From: Fidelibacterota bacterium
Lineage (GTDB): Bacteria > Pseudomonadota > Alphaproteobacteria > Rhodospirillales > Rhodospirillaceae
DNA: 64,000 nt
Assembly: GCA_947475895.1 (NCBI GenBank)
Contig: CANJMF010000002.1
Location: 248,001 to 312,000, forward strand
Direction of reading: 5' to 3'
Every line of letters starts with the position of its first letter. The first letter of the stretch is position 1. Shown here in pieces: positions 44,741 through 53,045 of this stretch. The notes under the pieces are model-generated. The model made no database searches. It was not told the DNA's origin and saw only the letters and a list, made by a program, of their open reading frames with translations. The position numbers and the translations under genes were made by a program.

Positions 44741-46312
44741 ATGCGTATCTTCCTTTACATGAAACATCGCATCATCTCAGCCTTCATCATCGGCGCCACA
44801 ACCGCTTTGACGCAGTTGCCCGCCGTCGGTCACACCCAGGGCGTCGCGTGGAACGACCGCGCGCAACGCATTTCGCCGCGCGAGCTGGACTCGCTCACGG
44901 CGCCCATCGCGCTTTATCCAGACCAATTGCTGGCCGACATCATGATGGCCGCGACGTATCCGGGCGAAGTGCAGGACGCGGCCGACTGGGTGGCAGCTCC
45001 CTATAACTCCTCGCTGCGCGGCAGCGACTTGGAAGAAGCCATGGATCGCCTCGACTGGGATCCCAGCATTAAATCGTTGGTGACCGTGCCTGGCCTGTTG
45101 CAAATGATGGCCACAAACATCGAGTGGACGGAACGCTTGGGCAACGCTTTCATCGGCAACGAAGATGCTGTGATGGATTCCGTCCAGCGCCTGCGTCAGG
45201 AAGCTTTCAATCGCGGCAGTTTGCGCACCGATAACCGCCAACGCGTGATTTACAGCGATGGCTTGATCACCATTGAACCCGCCCGTTCGGATTCCTTCTA
45301 CTTCTCCGTCTACGATCCGCGCGATGTTTATGGCGATTGGCGCTATCCCGAATATCCGCCGTACTACTTCTCGGCCCCGGTCGGCTACGGAATCGGCATG
45401 GGCTACGGCTACGGCATCAGCGTTCCGATTTTCCGCCCGTATTGGGGTTGGCATAACTGGGATTGGCGCGGTCACCGCATCAATATCGATCGCGGTCGTT
45501 GGGACCGCATGAGCCCGCGCCGCCCGCACTTCAGCGGCAACGTGTGGCAGCACGACACCACACGCCGCGACGCGGGTCCGCGCCGCGACAATTGGCGCGG
45601 TCGCACCATCACCGGCGGCCCGCCGCAGGGTAGACCTTCTCAAGATAGAGCGCCTCAAGGTCAGCCGTGGCAGCAAGGTCAGCGCCCAGATGCCCAACGC
45701 GGAGACGGGCAACGCGGAGACGCCCAACGCTGGCAAGGCCAAGATCAGCGCCGCGACGGACGCCGAGATGGGCGCCCCATGAGAGATGTACAAGCTGATG
45801 ATCGCCGTGACGATAACGGGCGCGGGCGCCGTCAGGATTGGCAGAACCGTCGTGGGCAGGATGCTGCTCCCATCCAACAGCCGGCCGCCCAACAACCCGT
45901 GATCCAGCCGCCGCCGCAACAGCAGCAACGCGGCGACGACAACGGTCGCGGGCGTGGACGTCAGCAGACGAACCGTGACGTTTTCAACGGCGGCGATAAT
46001 GACGTCCGTAATAATAACCGCGCACCGGAAGCACGGGCACCAGAAGCACGCCAACCTGAAATCCGTACGCCGCAAGGACGTATGCCGGCATCAGCGCCCA
46101 TTCCCGAGGCGGCCAGCCCGCAGCAGCAGGAGATGATGCGCAACAGCTCGCCGGCCCTCCGGTATGGATTGCATGGCGGCGGACGCCCGCAAGCGGCTGC
46201 GCCCGATCCACAACCGCAGCAAGCGCCGGCGGCTGCGCCCGACAATAACGATCAAGGACCAGGGCAGGGCGGTGGTCGTCGCGGAGGCGGACGCGGCAAT
46301 CGCAACGACTAA
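44741..46312 (+). CDS. DUF3300 exported protein with long Gln/Arg/Asp/Gly-rich tail
   Basis: A 523-residue secreted protein. A signal peptide follows the second Met (44759, MKHRIISAFIIGATTALTQ), which may be the true start. Residues about 45-200 are a DUF3300 domain: LTAPIALYPDQLLADIMMAATYPGEV, WDPSIKSLVTVPGLLQMM. A Tyr/Gly-rich block follows (GYGIGMGYGYGI), then roughly 270 residues of low complexity rich in R, D, G, Q and P with repeated short units (QRGDGQRGDAQR, R-D-x-R-R-D). The tail is probably disordered. The function of DUF3300 proteins is unknown; a cell-envelope location is inferred. Confidence 0.82.
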   Translation: MRIFLYMKHRIISAFIIGATTALTQLPAVGHTQGVAWNDRAQRISPRELDSLTAPIALYPDQLLADIMMAATYPGEVQDAADWVAAPYNSSLRGSDLEEAMDRLDWDPSIKSLVTVPGLLQMMATNIEWTERLGNAFIGNEDAVMDSVQRLRQEAFNRGSLRTDNRQRVIYSDGLITIEPARSDSFYFSVYDPRDVYGDWRYPEYPPYYFSAPVGYGIGMGYGYGISVPIFRPYWGWHNWDWRGHRINIDRGRWDRMSPRRPHFSGNVWQHDTTRRDAGPRRDNWRGRTITGGPPQGRPSQDRAPQGQPWQQGQRPDAQRGDGQRGDAQRWQGQDQRRDGRRDGRPMRDVQADDRRDDNGRGRRQDWQNRRGQDAAPIQQPAAQQPVIQPPPQQQQRGDDNGRGRGRQQTNRDVFNGGDNDVRNNNRAPEARAPEARQPEIRTPQGRMPASAPIPEAASPQQQEMMRNSSPALRYGLHGGGRPQAAAPDPQPQQAPAAAPDNNDQGPGQGGGRRGGGRGNRND

Positions 46313-46335
46313 ACGCCTTCACTCGCTTAGAACCC

Positions 46336-46377
46336 GACGCGCGCCCTCGAACTTCGACGGCGCGCGTCGTGCGTTTT
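46336..46377 (+). terminator. Bidirectional terminator between DUF3300 gene and lipoprotein gene
   Basis: Perfect ten-bp stem GACGCGCGCC / GGCGCGCGTC with a 13-base loop, followed by GTGCGTTTT. It lies between two converging genes (stops at 46312 and 46382), so it may serve both. Confidence 0.7.
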
Positions 46378-46381
46378 AAGC

Positions 46382-47071
46382 CTACTTCTTTGGATCTTCT
46401 TCCGGCTCGACGTTGACGCCGGCGCCGCCACTGTAGGCCGGAACGCCGGTACGCGGGTCGATGCCCAGCTTGGCCACGAACCTGGGCGGCGTATCGGCAA
46501 AACTCCGGAAACGCCAGTCGTACATGGTGAAGCCCGGCGTCTGCGATTTCCGCGTGAACTGCGCGTTGGTTTTGACCACGTCCATATCTGTCACAATCCG
46601 CAGCAGGCCTTGCGATGTCAGGCCCACCTCTACCAGGCGCTTCGCATAGAGCTTGGCCTGACCCGAACCATTCACTTCGGCCGTACCGCGCTCGGTGGTC
46701 AGGATGCGGAAAATGGGGTTCTGGCGCGTGACGAAGGTTACCGATTGGTGGCTGCCGGCAAAACGCCCCGTCAGTTCGTAGCGCACGCGATAACGTCCAC
46801 GCCCCAAGCTCTCCACTTCCTTAAAGGCATCCTCGCGCTTCAACTGCTCATAGAACATCCGGATGTTTTCTTTGGCGTGCGCGTCGTCGATTTCCTTGCG
46901 CACGATCTGGCTGAACAGCGGCGCATAAGTCAAAATTCCGATGTACGTAATGCCGTAACCGCCGTCCTTGGTGAGGCGGATTTCGCACTCATACATATCG
47001 GGTACGAAGCAGCTCGTCAGCAGCGCGCAGCAGACGAAGGCAGCGGCGATTTTTTGCAGCAGTCGATTCAT
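46382..47071 (-). CDS. Lipoprotein of unknown function
   Basis: A 229-residue precursor with a lipoprotein signal (AAAFVCCALLTSC). The mature part starts FVPDMYECEIRLTKDGGYGITYIG and contains RGRYRVRYELTGRFAGSHQSVTFVTRQNP-type beta strands, suggesting a beta-rich envelope domain, and ends in a charged tail. Its start overlaps the end of mazG by four bases, so it is co-translated with mazG. I recognise no named family. Confidence 0.75.
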   Translation of the reverse strand: MNRLLQKIAAAFVCCALLTSCFVPDMYECEIRLTKDGGYGITYIGILTYAPLFSQIVRKEIDDAHAKENIRMFYEQLKREDAFKEVESLGRGRYRVRYELTGRFAGSHQSVTFVTRQNPIFRILTTERGTAEVNGSGQAKLYAKRLVEVGLTSQGLLRIVTDMDVVKTNAQFTRKSQTPGFTMYDWRFRSFADTPPRFVAKLGIDPRTGVPAYSGGAGVNVEPEEDPKK

Positions 47072-47889
47072 GTTACGCCACGCTCTTCATTCTTTGCTTG
47101 AACCCACAACGCTTCCATTTCCGAAAGCGTCGCTTGCTCCGGCGTGCGACCGTTGGCGGCCAGCAAAGTCTCTACGCGGCGAAAGCGCCGGTCGAACTTC
47201 AAGTTGGTGCCGCGCAAGGCCATGCCGGGATCGATATTGGCTTTGCGCGCGAGGTTCACGCACGCGAACAGCAAATCGCCGACTTCATCTGTGAGGCGGT
47301 CGTTGGCGGGCACGGCCACGTCGAACTCGGCGGCCACTTCCTCCAGTTCTTCGCGGATTTTTCCAAGCACGTCCTTGGCCTCGGTCCAGTCAAAGCCCAC
47401 GCGCGCCGCGCGTTTTTGCAGCTTTTCGGCCTGTTTGAGCGCCGGCAGGCCGGCGGGCAATCCATCCAAAACGCTCACCGGCTGATCCTTGTTGCCTGCC
47501 GCCGCGCGTTCGGCCGCCTTGATGCTTTCCCAAGCGATGGTCTGCGCTGCAGCGTCTTTCACCTTGGCATCCCCGAACACATGCGGGTGGCGGCGCGTCA
47601 TCTTGTCGCAAATGGCCTGAACCACATCGGCAAAGCTGAATTGCCCGGCTTCCTCGGCAATGCGCGCATGGAACACCACCTGCAGCAGCAAGTCGCCCAA
47701 TTCGTCTTTCAGGGCCGCCGTATCGTTCTTGGCGATGGCGTCCGCCACTTCATAAGCTTCCTCGATGGTATACGGCGCGATGGTTGCAAAGGTTTGCGCC
47801 ACATCCCACGGACACCCGGTCTTTGGGTCGCGCAGCCGCTCCATGATGGCCAGAAGACGGCTCATATTCTCGGTTTGATTGCCTACCAT
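47068..47889 (-). CDS. mazG: Nucleoside triphosphate pyrophosphohydrolase MazG
   Basis: House-cleaning NTP pyrophosphatase, 273 residues, with the two MazG repeats. First: GCPWDVAQTFATIAPYTIEEAYEVADAI with the ExxE metal motif, then DELGDLLLQVVFHARIAEE. Second: VGFDWTEAKDVLGKIREELEEV and DEVGDLLFACVNLARK. A second Met at residue 9 is an alternative start. It overlaps the lipoprotein gene downstream by four bases. Confidence 0.94.
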   Translation of the reverse strand: MVGNQTENMSRLLAIMERLRDPKTGCPWDVAQTFATIAPYTIEEAYEVADAIAKNDTAALKDELGDLLLQVVFHARIAEEAGQFSFADVVQAICDKMTRRHPHVFGDAKVKDAAAQTIAWESIKAAERAAAGNKDQPVSVLDGLPAGLPALKQAEKLQKRAARVGFDWTEAKDVLGKIREELEEVAAEFDVAVPANDRLTDEVGDLLFACVNLARKANIDPGMALRGTNLKFDRRFRRVETLLAANGRTPEQATLSEMEALWVQAKNEERGVT

Positions 47890-47962
47890 TTAGAGATACT
47901 CGCACGCTCCGGGTAATCGATGAAAGGTGGCGAAAACGTAATGGAACCAAAGGGAACTGAAG

Positions 47963-48223
47963 ATGGGGCCTGCCGTTAAATCTCCACAATTCACCCGCAA
48001 GGTTTTCCTCATGTACGCCGTATGCTGCAAACAAGCCGATGGACGCCTGGAATGGTTATCGTCTGCCGATAGCGAACGCCAGGCACTTAATCTTGGACGC
48101 CTTTGGTCACGCGCGCGCGCCGACGAGATCGTCGCCGTGCGCCGCTTGCCAACCGGGCGCTCCGAAGAGCTCGAAGCCTTCTGGGCCGGCCAAGCGCTGG
48201 GACGCAAATCCAGTTTTTGCTAA
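47963..48223 (+). CDS. Small protein with D-G-R-L-E-W motif (copy 1)
   Basis: An 86-residue protein, basic near the N-terminus. Core YAVCCKQADGRLEWLSSADSE is followed by LGRLWSRARADEIVAVRRL and a T-G-x-x-E-E-L end. Over about 57 residues it aligns without gaps to the product at 56968-57243: identical D-G-R-L-E-W, R-x-W-S-R and T-G blocks. GGGA lies about ten bases before the ATG; a Met at 48011 is an alternative start. No known family. It converges on the broken methyltransferase gene. Confidence 0.65.
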   Translation: MGPAVKSPQFTRKVFLMYAVCCKQADGRLEWLSSADSERQALNLGRLWSRARADEIVAVRRLPTGRSEELEAFWAGQALGRKSSFC

Positions 48224-48232
48224 GCAACTTGC

Positions 48233-49280
48233 TCAAGCCCGCGTCAATGCAACGCGAAGCGCCGACGTCTTCAGATCGTCTGCGACAATTCCGCTTCGAA
48301 AACAGCGGATATCATCCAAGACCATCTGGGGGTCGAACCATGATGCCTGCGCCAGAGCGGGCGGGTCATCCTCGATCCGTGCGTTTTTAGCCGCCATGAC
48401 GCGCTCGAAGGCGACGGCTTTGAGGCCGTGTCGTTTGATTAGATCGTGCCAATCCGCCAGCGCCGGCCGCTGCTGACCACGATGATAATAGTTATAGCGC
48501 TGGGGCAGGGATCTAAGGTGCTCCGTAGTAGCGCTTCAGGTCTTCCAGCGTGAGGCGCTGGGCCGCATAGGGAAAATGCCCCACGATTCCGCTTGGATTT
48601 ACCGGATACCACCAATAGCCCATGTGGGCATAAAATAATCCACCGGGTTTTAGCATCGACCGGACCTTGGGAAGTGCCACGTCCAGGTCGAAGTAATCGA
48701 AGCAGCTGACCGTCATCACAAAATCATATGTTCCGGGCGCATCGAGGGCACTCATATGAAAATTCTGATCGAGCTTCATCGCATGGGGAAACTGTAGCTC
48801 GAGGCCGTAGGTCGACGGCGTTCCCGGATGAAAGCCATGACCTTCCTTGGCCTCGTCCAAGGTCTGCCGCAAAAACGCGGCTCCCGGCGTCGGGTTTGCG
48901 TCGATGCCCCGGATAATCTGAACAAATTTAGAGAAGTAGGCGTCGTCCGCCACGCGCGACATGTCCAGAATATCAAGGTTGGTCGCGTTTCCGATCCAGC
49001 CTGCTGCCTTGAGCAGGCGAATGCAGGTTCCCTCGGCGCCGCCTAAATCAATGCCATTTCCGCGTGGATTTAAAAGGCCATGACGGTCGAGAAAATCGAC
49101 CATGGCCGAGTAGGACACGAGGTCTTTCGCTGGATAATGAAGCGAAAGCTTGCCGTCTGAAACGACCCGCAGATCCTGGTGGAAAATGTTAAGGTCGGCT
49201 TCGAGAAAGTATTTATTTCGGTCAAAGAACCCTGGAACGAAAGGAATTTCGCGGCCGAACTGCGTGGTAAAACTGTTCAT
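48233..49280 (-). pseudogene. SAM-dependent methyltransferase broken by one frameshift
   Basis: From ATG 49280 (GAGG upstream) the frame reads 255 residues: an N-terminal region, motif I GNGIDLGGAEGTCIRLL, motif IV-like TVSCFDYFDLDVALP, and LKPGGLFYAHMGYWWYP. It then stops at 48513 shortly after LTLEDLKRYYG. Just there a second frame opens and runs about 95 codons to a stop at 48233-48235. This gives LRSLPQRYNYYHRGQQRP, ALADWHDLIKRHGLKAVAFE and ALAQASWFDPQMVLDDIRC, protein-like sequence that continues a methyltransferase C-terminus. One indel near 48515-48530 would join them into about 345 residues. It is either a real mutation or a sequencing error. Glycan or lipid methylation is a guess. 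Confidence 0.75.
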
Positions 49281-49289
49281 GACCTCGGT

Positions 49290-49502
49290 CTAGCGCGTTT
49301 CAGCGACGCCGAGAAAGTGAATAGTGCTATGCATTTTTGTGCGTACGCGATCCAGCCGGGAATTGTCCTCGGCGGGAGCGACTGAGAACATGATCCGGGC
49401 AGCCGATGTACGCATCACCGGGGGCATCGTTTCACCGTTTCCGACAATAAATCCGAGGGTGGGCGAATGGTCGTCCGACACCTCATTTACTGTGTTTTCC
49501 AT
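49290..49502 (-). CDS. Possible small gene upstream of the broken methyltransferase
   Basis: A 70-residue frame from ATG 49502 ends nine bases before the methyltransferase ATG on the same strand. The product MENTVNEVSDDHSPTLGFIV continues with MPPVMRTSAARIMFSVAPAE; nothing is recognised and the ribosome site is weak. It could be a leader peptide gene or chance. The frame is open upstream to 49556. The rest of the 326-bp gap to the transposase shows only a promoter-like pair. Confidence 0.3.
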   Translation of the reverse strand: MENTVNEVSDDHSPTLGFIVGNGETMPPVMRTSAARIMFSVAPAEDNSRLDRVRTKMHSTIHFLGVAETR

Positions 49503-49556
49503 GTCTCGAATTGTCGCATAATGTATATTATGAAACAACTTGAGGCGATGTTTCAC

Positions 49557-49585
49557 TTGACGTACCCAACCCCAAAATGTAGGTT
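49557..49585 (+). promoter_or_regulatory. Possible promoter of the transposase gene
   Basis: TTGACG (49557-49562) and TAGGTT (49580-49585) with 17-bp spacing, 21 bases before the start codon. The -10 part overlaps a short imperfect inverted repeat CCAACCC / GGTTTGG (49566-49588). Found by eye. Confidence 0.35.
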
Positions 49586-49606
49586 TGGAGCCAAGGAGAA
49601 ACAGTC

Positions 49607-50536
49607 ATGACCTCAGTTTTAGACGCCCTCCATTTTCACGACGAAGACGCGGCCTACGAGTACGTGGAGCGCCACCTTTGGCCGGACGGCCCGACGTGCC
49701 CCCATTGCGGTAACGTGGACGCCACCAAGATTGGACGCCTCCAGGGCAAGACCACCCGCACTGGCCTTCGTAAGTGCTACGCCTGCCGCAAACCCTTCAC
49801 CGTGAAGATGGGCACCATCTTTGAGGACAGCCACGCACCGTTGCGCCTGTGGCTCCAGGCCATCTACCTGCTTTGCTCGTGCAAGAAAGGCATTAGCACC
49901 CGCCAGCTTCAGCGCACGCTTGGCGTTGGCATGAAGACGGCTTGGTTCATGGGCCATCGTATCCGCCACGCAATGGCACCCGCCGAAGGCTCTGGCCCGT
50001 TGGGCGGCGCTGGCAAGATTGTGGAAGCCGACGAAACGTATCTCGGCAAATCGCCAAAGACCCGCAAGCCCGAAGGCCACATTCCATACCAACATAACGC
50101 CCAGCAAGTTTTCAGCTTGGTTGAGCGCGGCGGCAATATTCGTTCAAAAGCGATTCATCACGGCAACTTACGGGCTCATCTTCAGCGCGAGGTTCATGAG
50201 GATACGTTGCTCGTCTCGGATAGCGCGCCTTACTACAAAGGCCAGTTCGTGAAGCATGAAGCGGTCGATCACTCCAAGTACGAATGGAAGCGCGGAGAAG
50301 CCCACACCAATACCCTTGAAGGCTTCTTCTCGATCTTTAAGCGCGGCTTAATCGGGACCTACCAGCACATGGATAAGCGCCACCTTGACCGTTACTTGGC
50401 CGAGTTCGATTTCCGCCAGAACACACGCGCGAAACTTGGCTTCACCGACGAAACCCGCGTAGACGAAGCGCTGAAGGGCTTCAAGGCGAAGCGGTTAACA
50501 TATGAAGGAACTAGTGGGCCGAAAACGACCATTTAA
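49607..50536 (+). CDS. IS1595 family (ISXO2-like) transposase
   Basis: A full-length 309-residue transposase. N-terminal zinc ribbon: CPHCGNVDA with RKCYACRKPFTVKMGTIFED; helical region LLCSCKKGISTRQLQRTLGV; catalytic domain with VEADETYLG, LLVSDSAPYYKG and HTNTLEGFFSIFKRGLIGTY (the D-D-N/H-type residues). GGAG precedes the ATG. It appears intact and may be active. It lies between the broken methyltransferase and the second DUF3800 gene. Confidence 0.93.
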   Translation: MTSVLDALHFHDEDAAYEYVERHLWPDGPTCPHCGNVDATKIGRLQGKTTRTGLRKCYACRKPFTVKMGTIFEDSHAPLRLWLQAIYLLCSCKKGISTRQLQRTLGVGMKTAWFMGHRIRHAMAPAEGSGPLGGAGKIVEADETYLGKSPKTRKPEGHIPYQHNAQQVFSLVERGGNIRSKAIHHGNLRAHLQREVHEDTLLVSDSAPYYKGQFVKHEAVDHSKYEWKRGEAHTNTLEGFFSIFKRGLIGTYQHMDKRHLDRYLAEFDFRQNTRAKLGFTDETRVDEALKGFKAKRLTYEGTSGPKTTI

Positions 50537-50674
50537 ATCATTCATCGACTTGGCGCGGTGGTGGGTCAAGAAACTAGGTATGCCAAAGAAAACCTTGTAA
50601 AATGGGCATAAGTTGATAGTATCAATGGTGCTCCCGGTCGCGAACTTTCCATATTTGGACGTTCGTGGGGAAAC

Positions 50675-51472
50675 TCACGATAGCGCCGGGAGCGCTTTCT
50701 CTGACGGCTCGGGCGTATCTGGCCTGAAGTTCCATAGCTTGAACGGTTGGACGTGTTTGTGCGTGTCGATAGCCAAGTCTGGGTTGCCATACAAATCGTC
50801 CACGAGTTTTTTCAGGTCGGTCTTGTGTCGGTTATTTAGGCGTCTATTTTTCATCGCCGTAAAAGCCCCCATCGTAACGTCCAGAAGCTGGAGCATTAGG
50901 ACCTCGCCCGATTCACGCGGCTTGAGAGACGTAATACATTTTGGTTTCGCTCGTTGCTGGCGCTTACCGCGATCTTCAAGGCTCGCAATATATTTTTCCA
51001 AATTCCTCGTCGGTTCGCCCTTGTCTGGGCGAACATGGATATCGCAATGAGGCCCGTAGAAGGTGACGGGATGCCACAAGAGCAATTGCCAGAACATCTT
51101 GCTCACAGTGTCATTGATAGTGCCCCCCGGCAGGCTTTTCGCATTGTCGAAATCGTGCCGGTTAACAAAGATGATGTGGAGATGCGCGTCACCTTGTTTG
51201 ATGAATTCCGAAAGGCAACGAGCGAAATCGGTTTGAGCAGAATGTTCGCCGGGAGGAGTGGTGCTCCACTTGATTTCCTTAAGGGGCTTCCACTTATCCT
51301 TTATTTCCTCCAGACGCATCAGAAGCGGCGCGTAAACGCGATCTGGGAGCGCGAGGCCGCCCACGGAGAAATAGGTTTGATCGAACTGGGTATGCGTGGA
51401 CTCATCGCAGAAGTACCCAACGTATTTAGCGCCCGGAAATTGAAAAGGCGGAGGTGGCTTACGTGACACCAT
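50675..51472 (-). CDS. DUF3800 domain protein (copy 2)
   Basis: A 265-residue protein homologous to the one at 2350-3165. Shared blocks in order: GYFCDESTH (acidic motif, about residues 20-28), YFSVGGLALPD, EIKWSTTPP, VSKMFWQLLLW (TTSKMHYQLLLY in copy 1), FYGPHCDIHVRPD, and MLQLLDVTMGAFTAMKNRR. The copies are diverged, not recent duplicates. ATG 51472 is preferred to a TTG one codon earlier. The start region overlaps the divergent small gene by 19 bases. The family is functionally uncharacterised; the downstream neighbour is an IS1595 transposase. Confidence 0.8.
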   Translation of the reverse strand: MVSRKPPPPFQFPGAKYVGYFCDESTHTQFDQTYFSVGGLALPDRVYAPLLMRLEEIKDKWKPLKEIKWSTTPPGEHSAQTDFARCLSEFIKQGDAHLHIIFVNRHDFDNAKSLPGGTINDTVSKMFWQLLLWHPVTFYGPHCDIHVRPDKGEPTRNLEKYIASLEDRGKRQQRAKPKCITSLKPRESGEVLMLQLLDVTMGAFTAMKNRRLNNRHKTDLKKLVDDLYGNPDLAIDTHKHVQPFKLWNFRPDTPEPSEKALPALS

Positions 51473-51648
51473 CAAAAACCCCTAAGCCGCCGCGCGGCAA
51501 AAGAGCGGTCAAAAAGACCGATGCGGCGCAGAAGCAGCGCTTCGTTGAGATGGCTAAAAAGCTGGGTGGGGACGAGGACCCGGACGCTTACGACCGGGCG
51601 TTCAATAAACGCGCGAAATCGAGACAAGTGAAACCGCCTTCCAAATAG
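51454..51648 (+). CDS. Small basic protein divergent from DUF3800
   Basis: A 64-residue product rich in Lys and Arg: TPSKTPKPPRGKRAVKKTDA, then a helix QKQRFVEMAKKLGGDEDPDAYDRAF, then a basic tail. The helix with F-V-E-M-A-K-K-L and the acidic D-E-D is reminiscent of short helical accessory proteins in mobile regions. The GTG at 51454 (or 51463) is the start; an AGGCGGAG sequence is near. It overlaps the beginning of the DUF3800 gene, so the two share a promoter region and may work together. Confidence 0.5.
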   Translation: MAYVTPSKTPKPPRGKRAVKKTDAAQKQRFVEMAKKLGGDEDPDAYDRAFNKRAKSRQVKPPSK

Positions 51649-51778
51649 CCGGACACAGCACCACCGTCGTGTGTTCCCCGTGCGATTCGCAGACGTTTCT
51701 TATTTTGGGGCAATTCTACTAATAGAGGCTGGGTATGGGAAGTGAATCATCGCCCAACTTGAACTATACTTTAAGCCT

Positions 51779-52201
51779 GTGGCTTTTGGAGTTTCCCGTC
51801 GAAAAATGATACACGGGCCAATGATCATTTTTGCTTTCGGCGTGCCCACGGCCGTGACCGACTTGAACGTGTTGGCGGGCGCCTGGAATCCGCAAGACTA
51901 CATTCTAACGCAAGGCTTCCAGCGCGAACGCGATGGTCCCATTTACCGGCAATTGGAAGCCGCCGACATCGGAGCACTCACGGGCGAATGGGCCCTCCCG
52001 GACGGCACGTTTACGCTGTATCGAAATACGGCCGCCGAGTTGCTGGCGGCGACAACCGAGATGTTCAACACGACAACTGATTGCGTGGCGTGGCGGCCAC
52101 CACCGGCGTATATGCCCCGGCTCCCGCGCCCCAACGGCATTTTAATGCCATTGAAAACCAACCGGCCGCGGGACCTATTGATCCCGCCGAGCCGCCGTTG
52201 A
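51779..52201 (+). CDS. Hypothetical protein
   Basis: A frame of 140 codons starting at GTG 51779 or, more likely, at ATG 51806 or 51821. The product contains FAFGVPTAVTDLNVLAG, GPIYRQLEAADIGALTGEW and a Pro/Arg-rich C-terminus (YMPRLPRPNGILMPLK). A TATACT hexamer lies just upstream. It ends four bases before the next gene's start. No family recognised; codon choice is consistent with a real gene in this genome but the evidence is thin. Confidence 0.4.
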   Translation: MAFGVSRRKMIHGPMIIFAFGVPTAVTDLNVLAGAWNPQDYILTQGFQRERDGPIYRQLEAADIGALTGEWALPDGTFTLYRNTAAELLAATTEMFNTTTDCVAWRPPPAYMPRLPRPNGILMPLKTNRPRDLLIPPSRR

Positions 52202-52205
52202 ATCC

Positions 52206-52978
52206 ATGAACGATCCCCTTCGCATTCCTTTTTCGGCCTGTCCTTTGTGCGACAGCCAAACCCTGGTTCAGGAAGCGACGGCGGACTGTTCGCGTCACCC
52301 TTTGTATAAGCAGCCGCTTTCGCCGGTCATGAACTGGAATCACTGCACCGCTTGCGGGCATGTGTTCACCGAAGGGTATTTCACGCCCGAAGGTGCCGCG
52401 CTGGTCTTCAGCAGCACAAACACATCCCAAAAGCTCGGACAGGACCTCGAGCGGCAGCGCATGCTCGCGGCCCGCATGGTGGAGAAAGTCTTGCCTTACG
52501 TGTCCGATGGAACCTGGCTCGACGTCGGCTTCGGCAATGGCGCACTTCTGTTTACCGCGCAGGAGTACGGCTTCACGCCGGTCGGCGCCGATCTGCGCAC
52601 GGAAAACGTGACACAGCTCAAGGCGCTCGGCATCTCGGCGATCTTGAAGAACTCGAACTGGAAACGCCCTGCTCCGTCATCAGCCTAGCCGATGTGCTCG
52701 AGCACATGCCGTTTCCCAAGCAGGGCCTTAAGGCCGTACACCGCCTGCTCGCTGAAAACGGCATCGCGCTTATTTCCATGCCCAACAGCGAAACTGTCCT
52801 CTGGCGCATGTTGAACGACGCCGGAGCGAACCCCTATTGGGGCGAACTGGAGCACTATCATAACTTCAGCCGCAGCCGCCTTTACGCGCTGCTACGCGAG
52901 ACCGGCTTCGAGCCGTTGCGGTACGGAATCAGCGAACGCTACCGCGCCTGTATGGAAGTGATCGTCCGGCGGGTTTGA
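52206..52978 (+). pseudogene. Class I methyltransferase with zinc-ribbon start, broken by a frameshift
   Basis: From ATG 52206 the product begins SACPLCDSQTLVQ with a second cysteine pair NHCTACGHVF, a zinc-ribbon start seen in some sugar methyltransferases. Motif I follows (GTWLDVGFGNGALLF). The frame fails after LKALGISAIL and stops at 52688. The +1-shifted frame carries on from GDLEELELETPCSVISLADV through EHMPFPKQGLKAVHRLLAE and SMPNSETVLWRML to a stop at 52976-52978. The break is near 52636-52645, probably a small deletion. Intact, it would be about 257 residues. Confidence 0.8.
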
Positions 52979-53045
52979 TCTGCAAAGCAAACGGCGGATA
53001 CCGCTCTGACACCCGCCGCGCTTAGAACCTCAGTTCGCTAACGCC

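Larger units (their letters stand above)
49550..50574 (+). mobile_element. IS1595-type insertion sequence, ends tentative
   Basis: The element is defined by the intact transposase gene at 49607-50536. Possible imperfect inverted ends: 49550 reads GTTTCACTTGACGTACCCA, and the complement from 50574 reads GTTTCTTGACCCACCACC; they align only with gaps. No eight-base target duplication was seen next to them, so the boundaries are uncertain. Confidence 0.35.

Noticed and set aside
44777-46075. 432-codon minus-strand frame opposite the DUF3300 gene
   Set aside because: Ala/Val/Ile-rich translation of the low-complexity region in the wrong strand; the plus frame has a signal peptide and DUF3300 domain.
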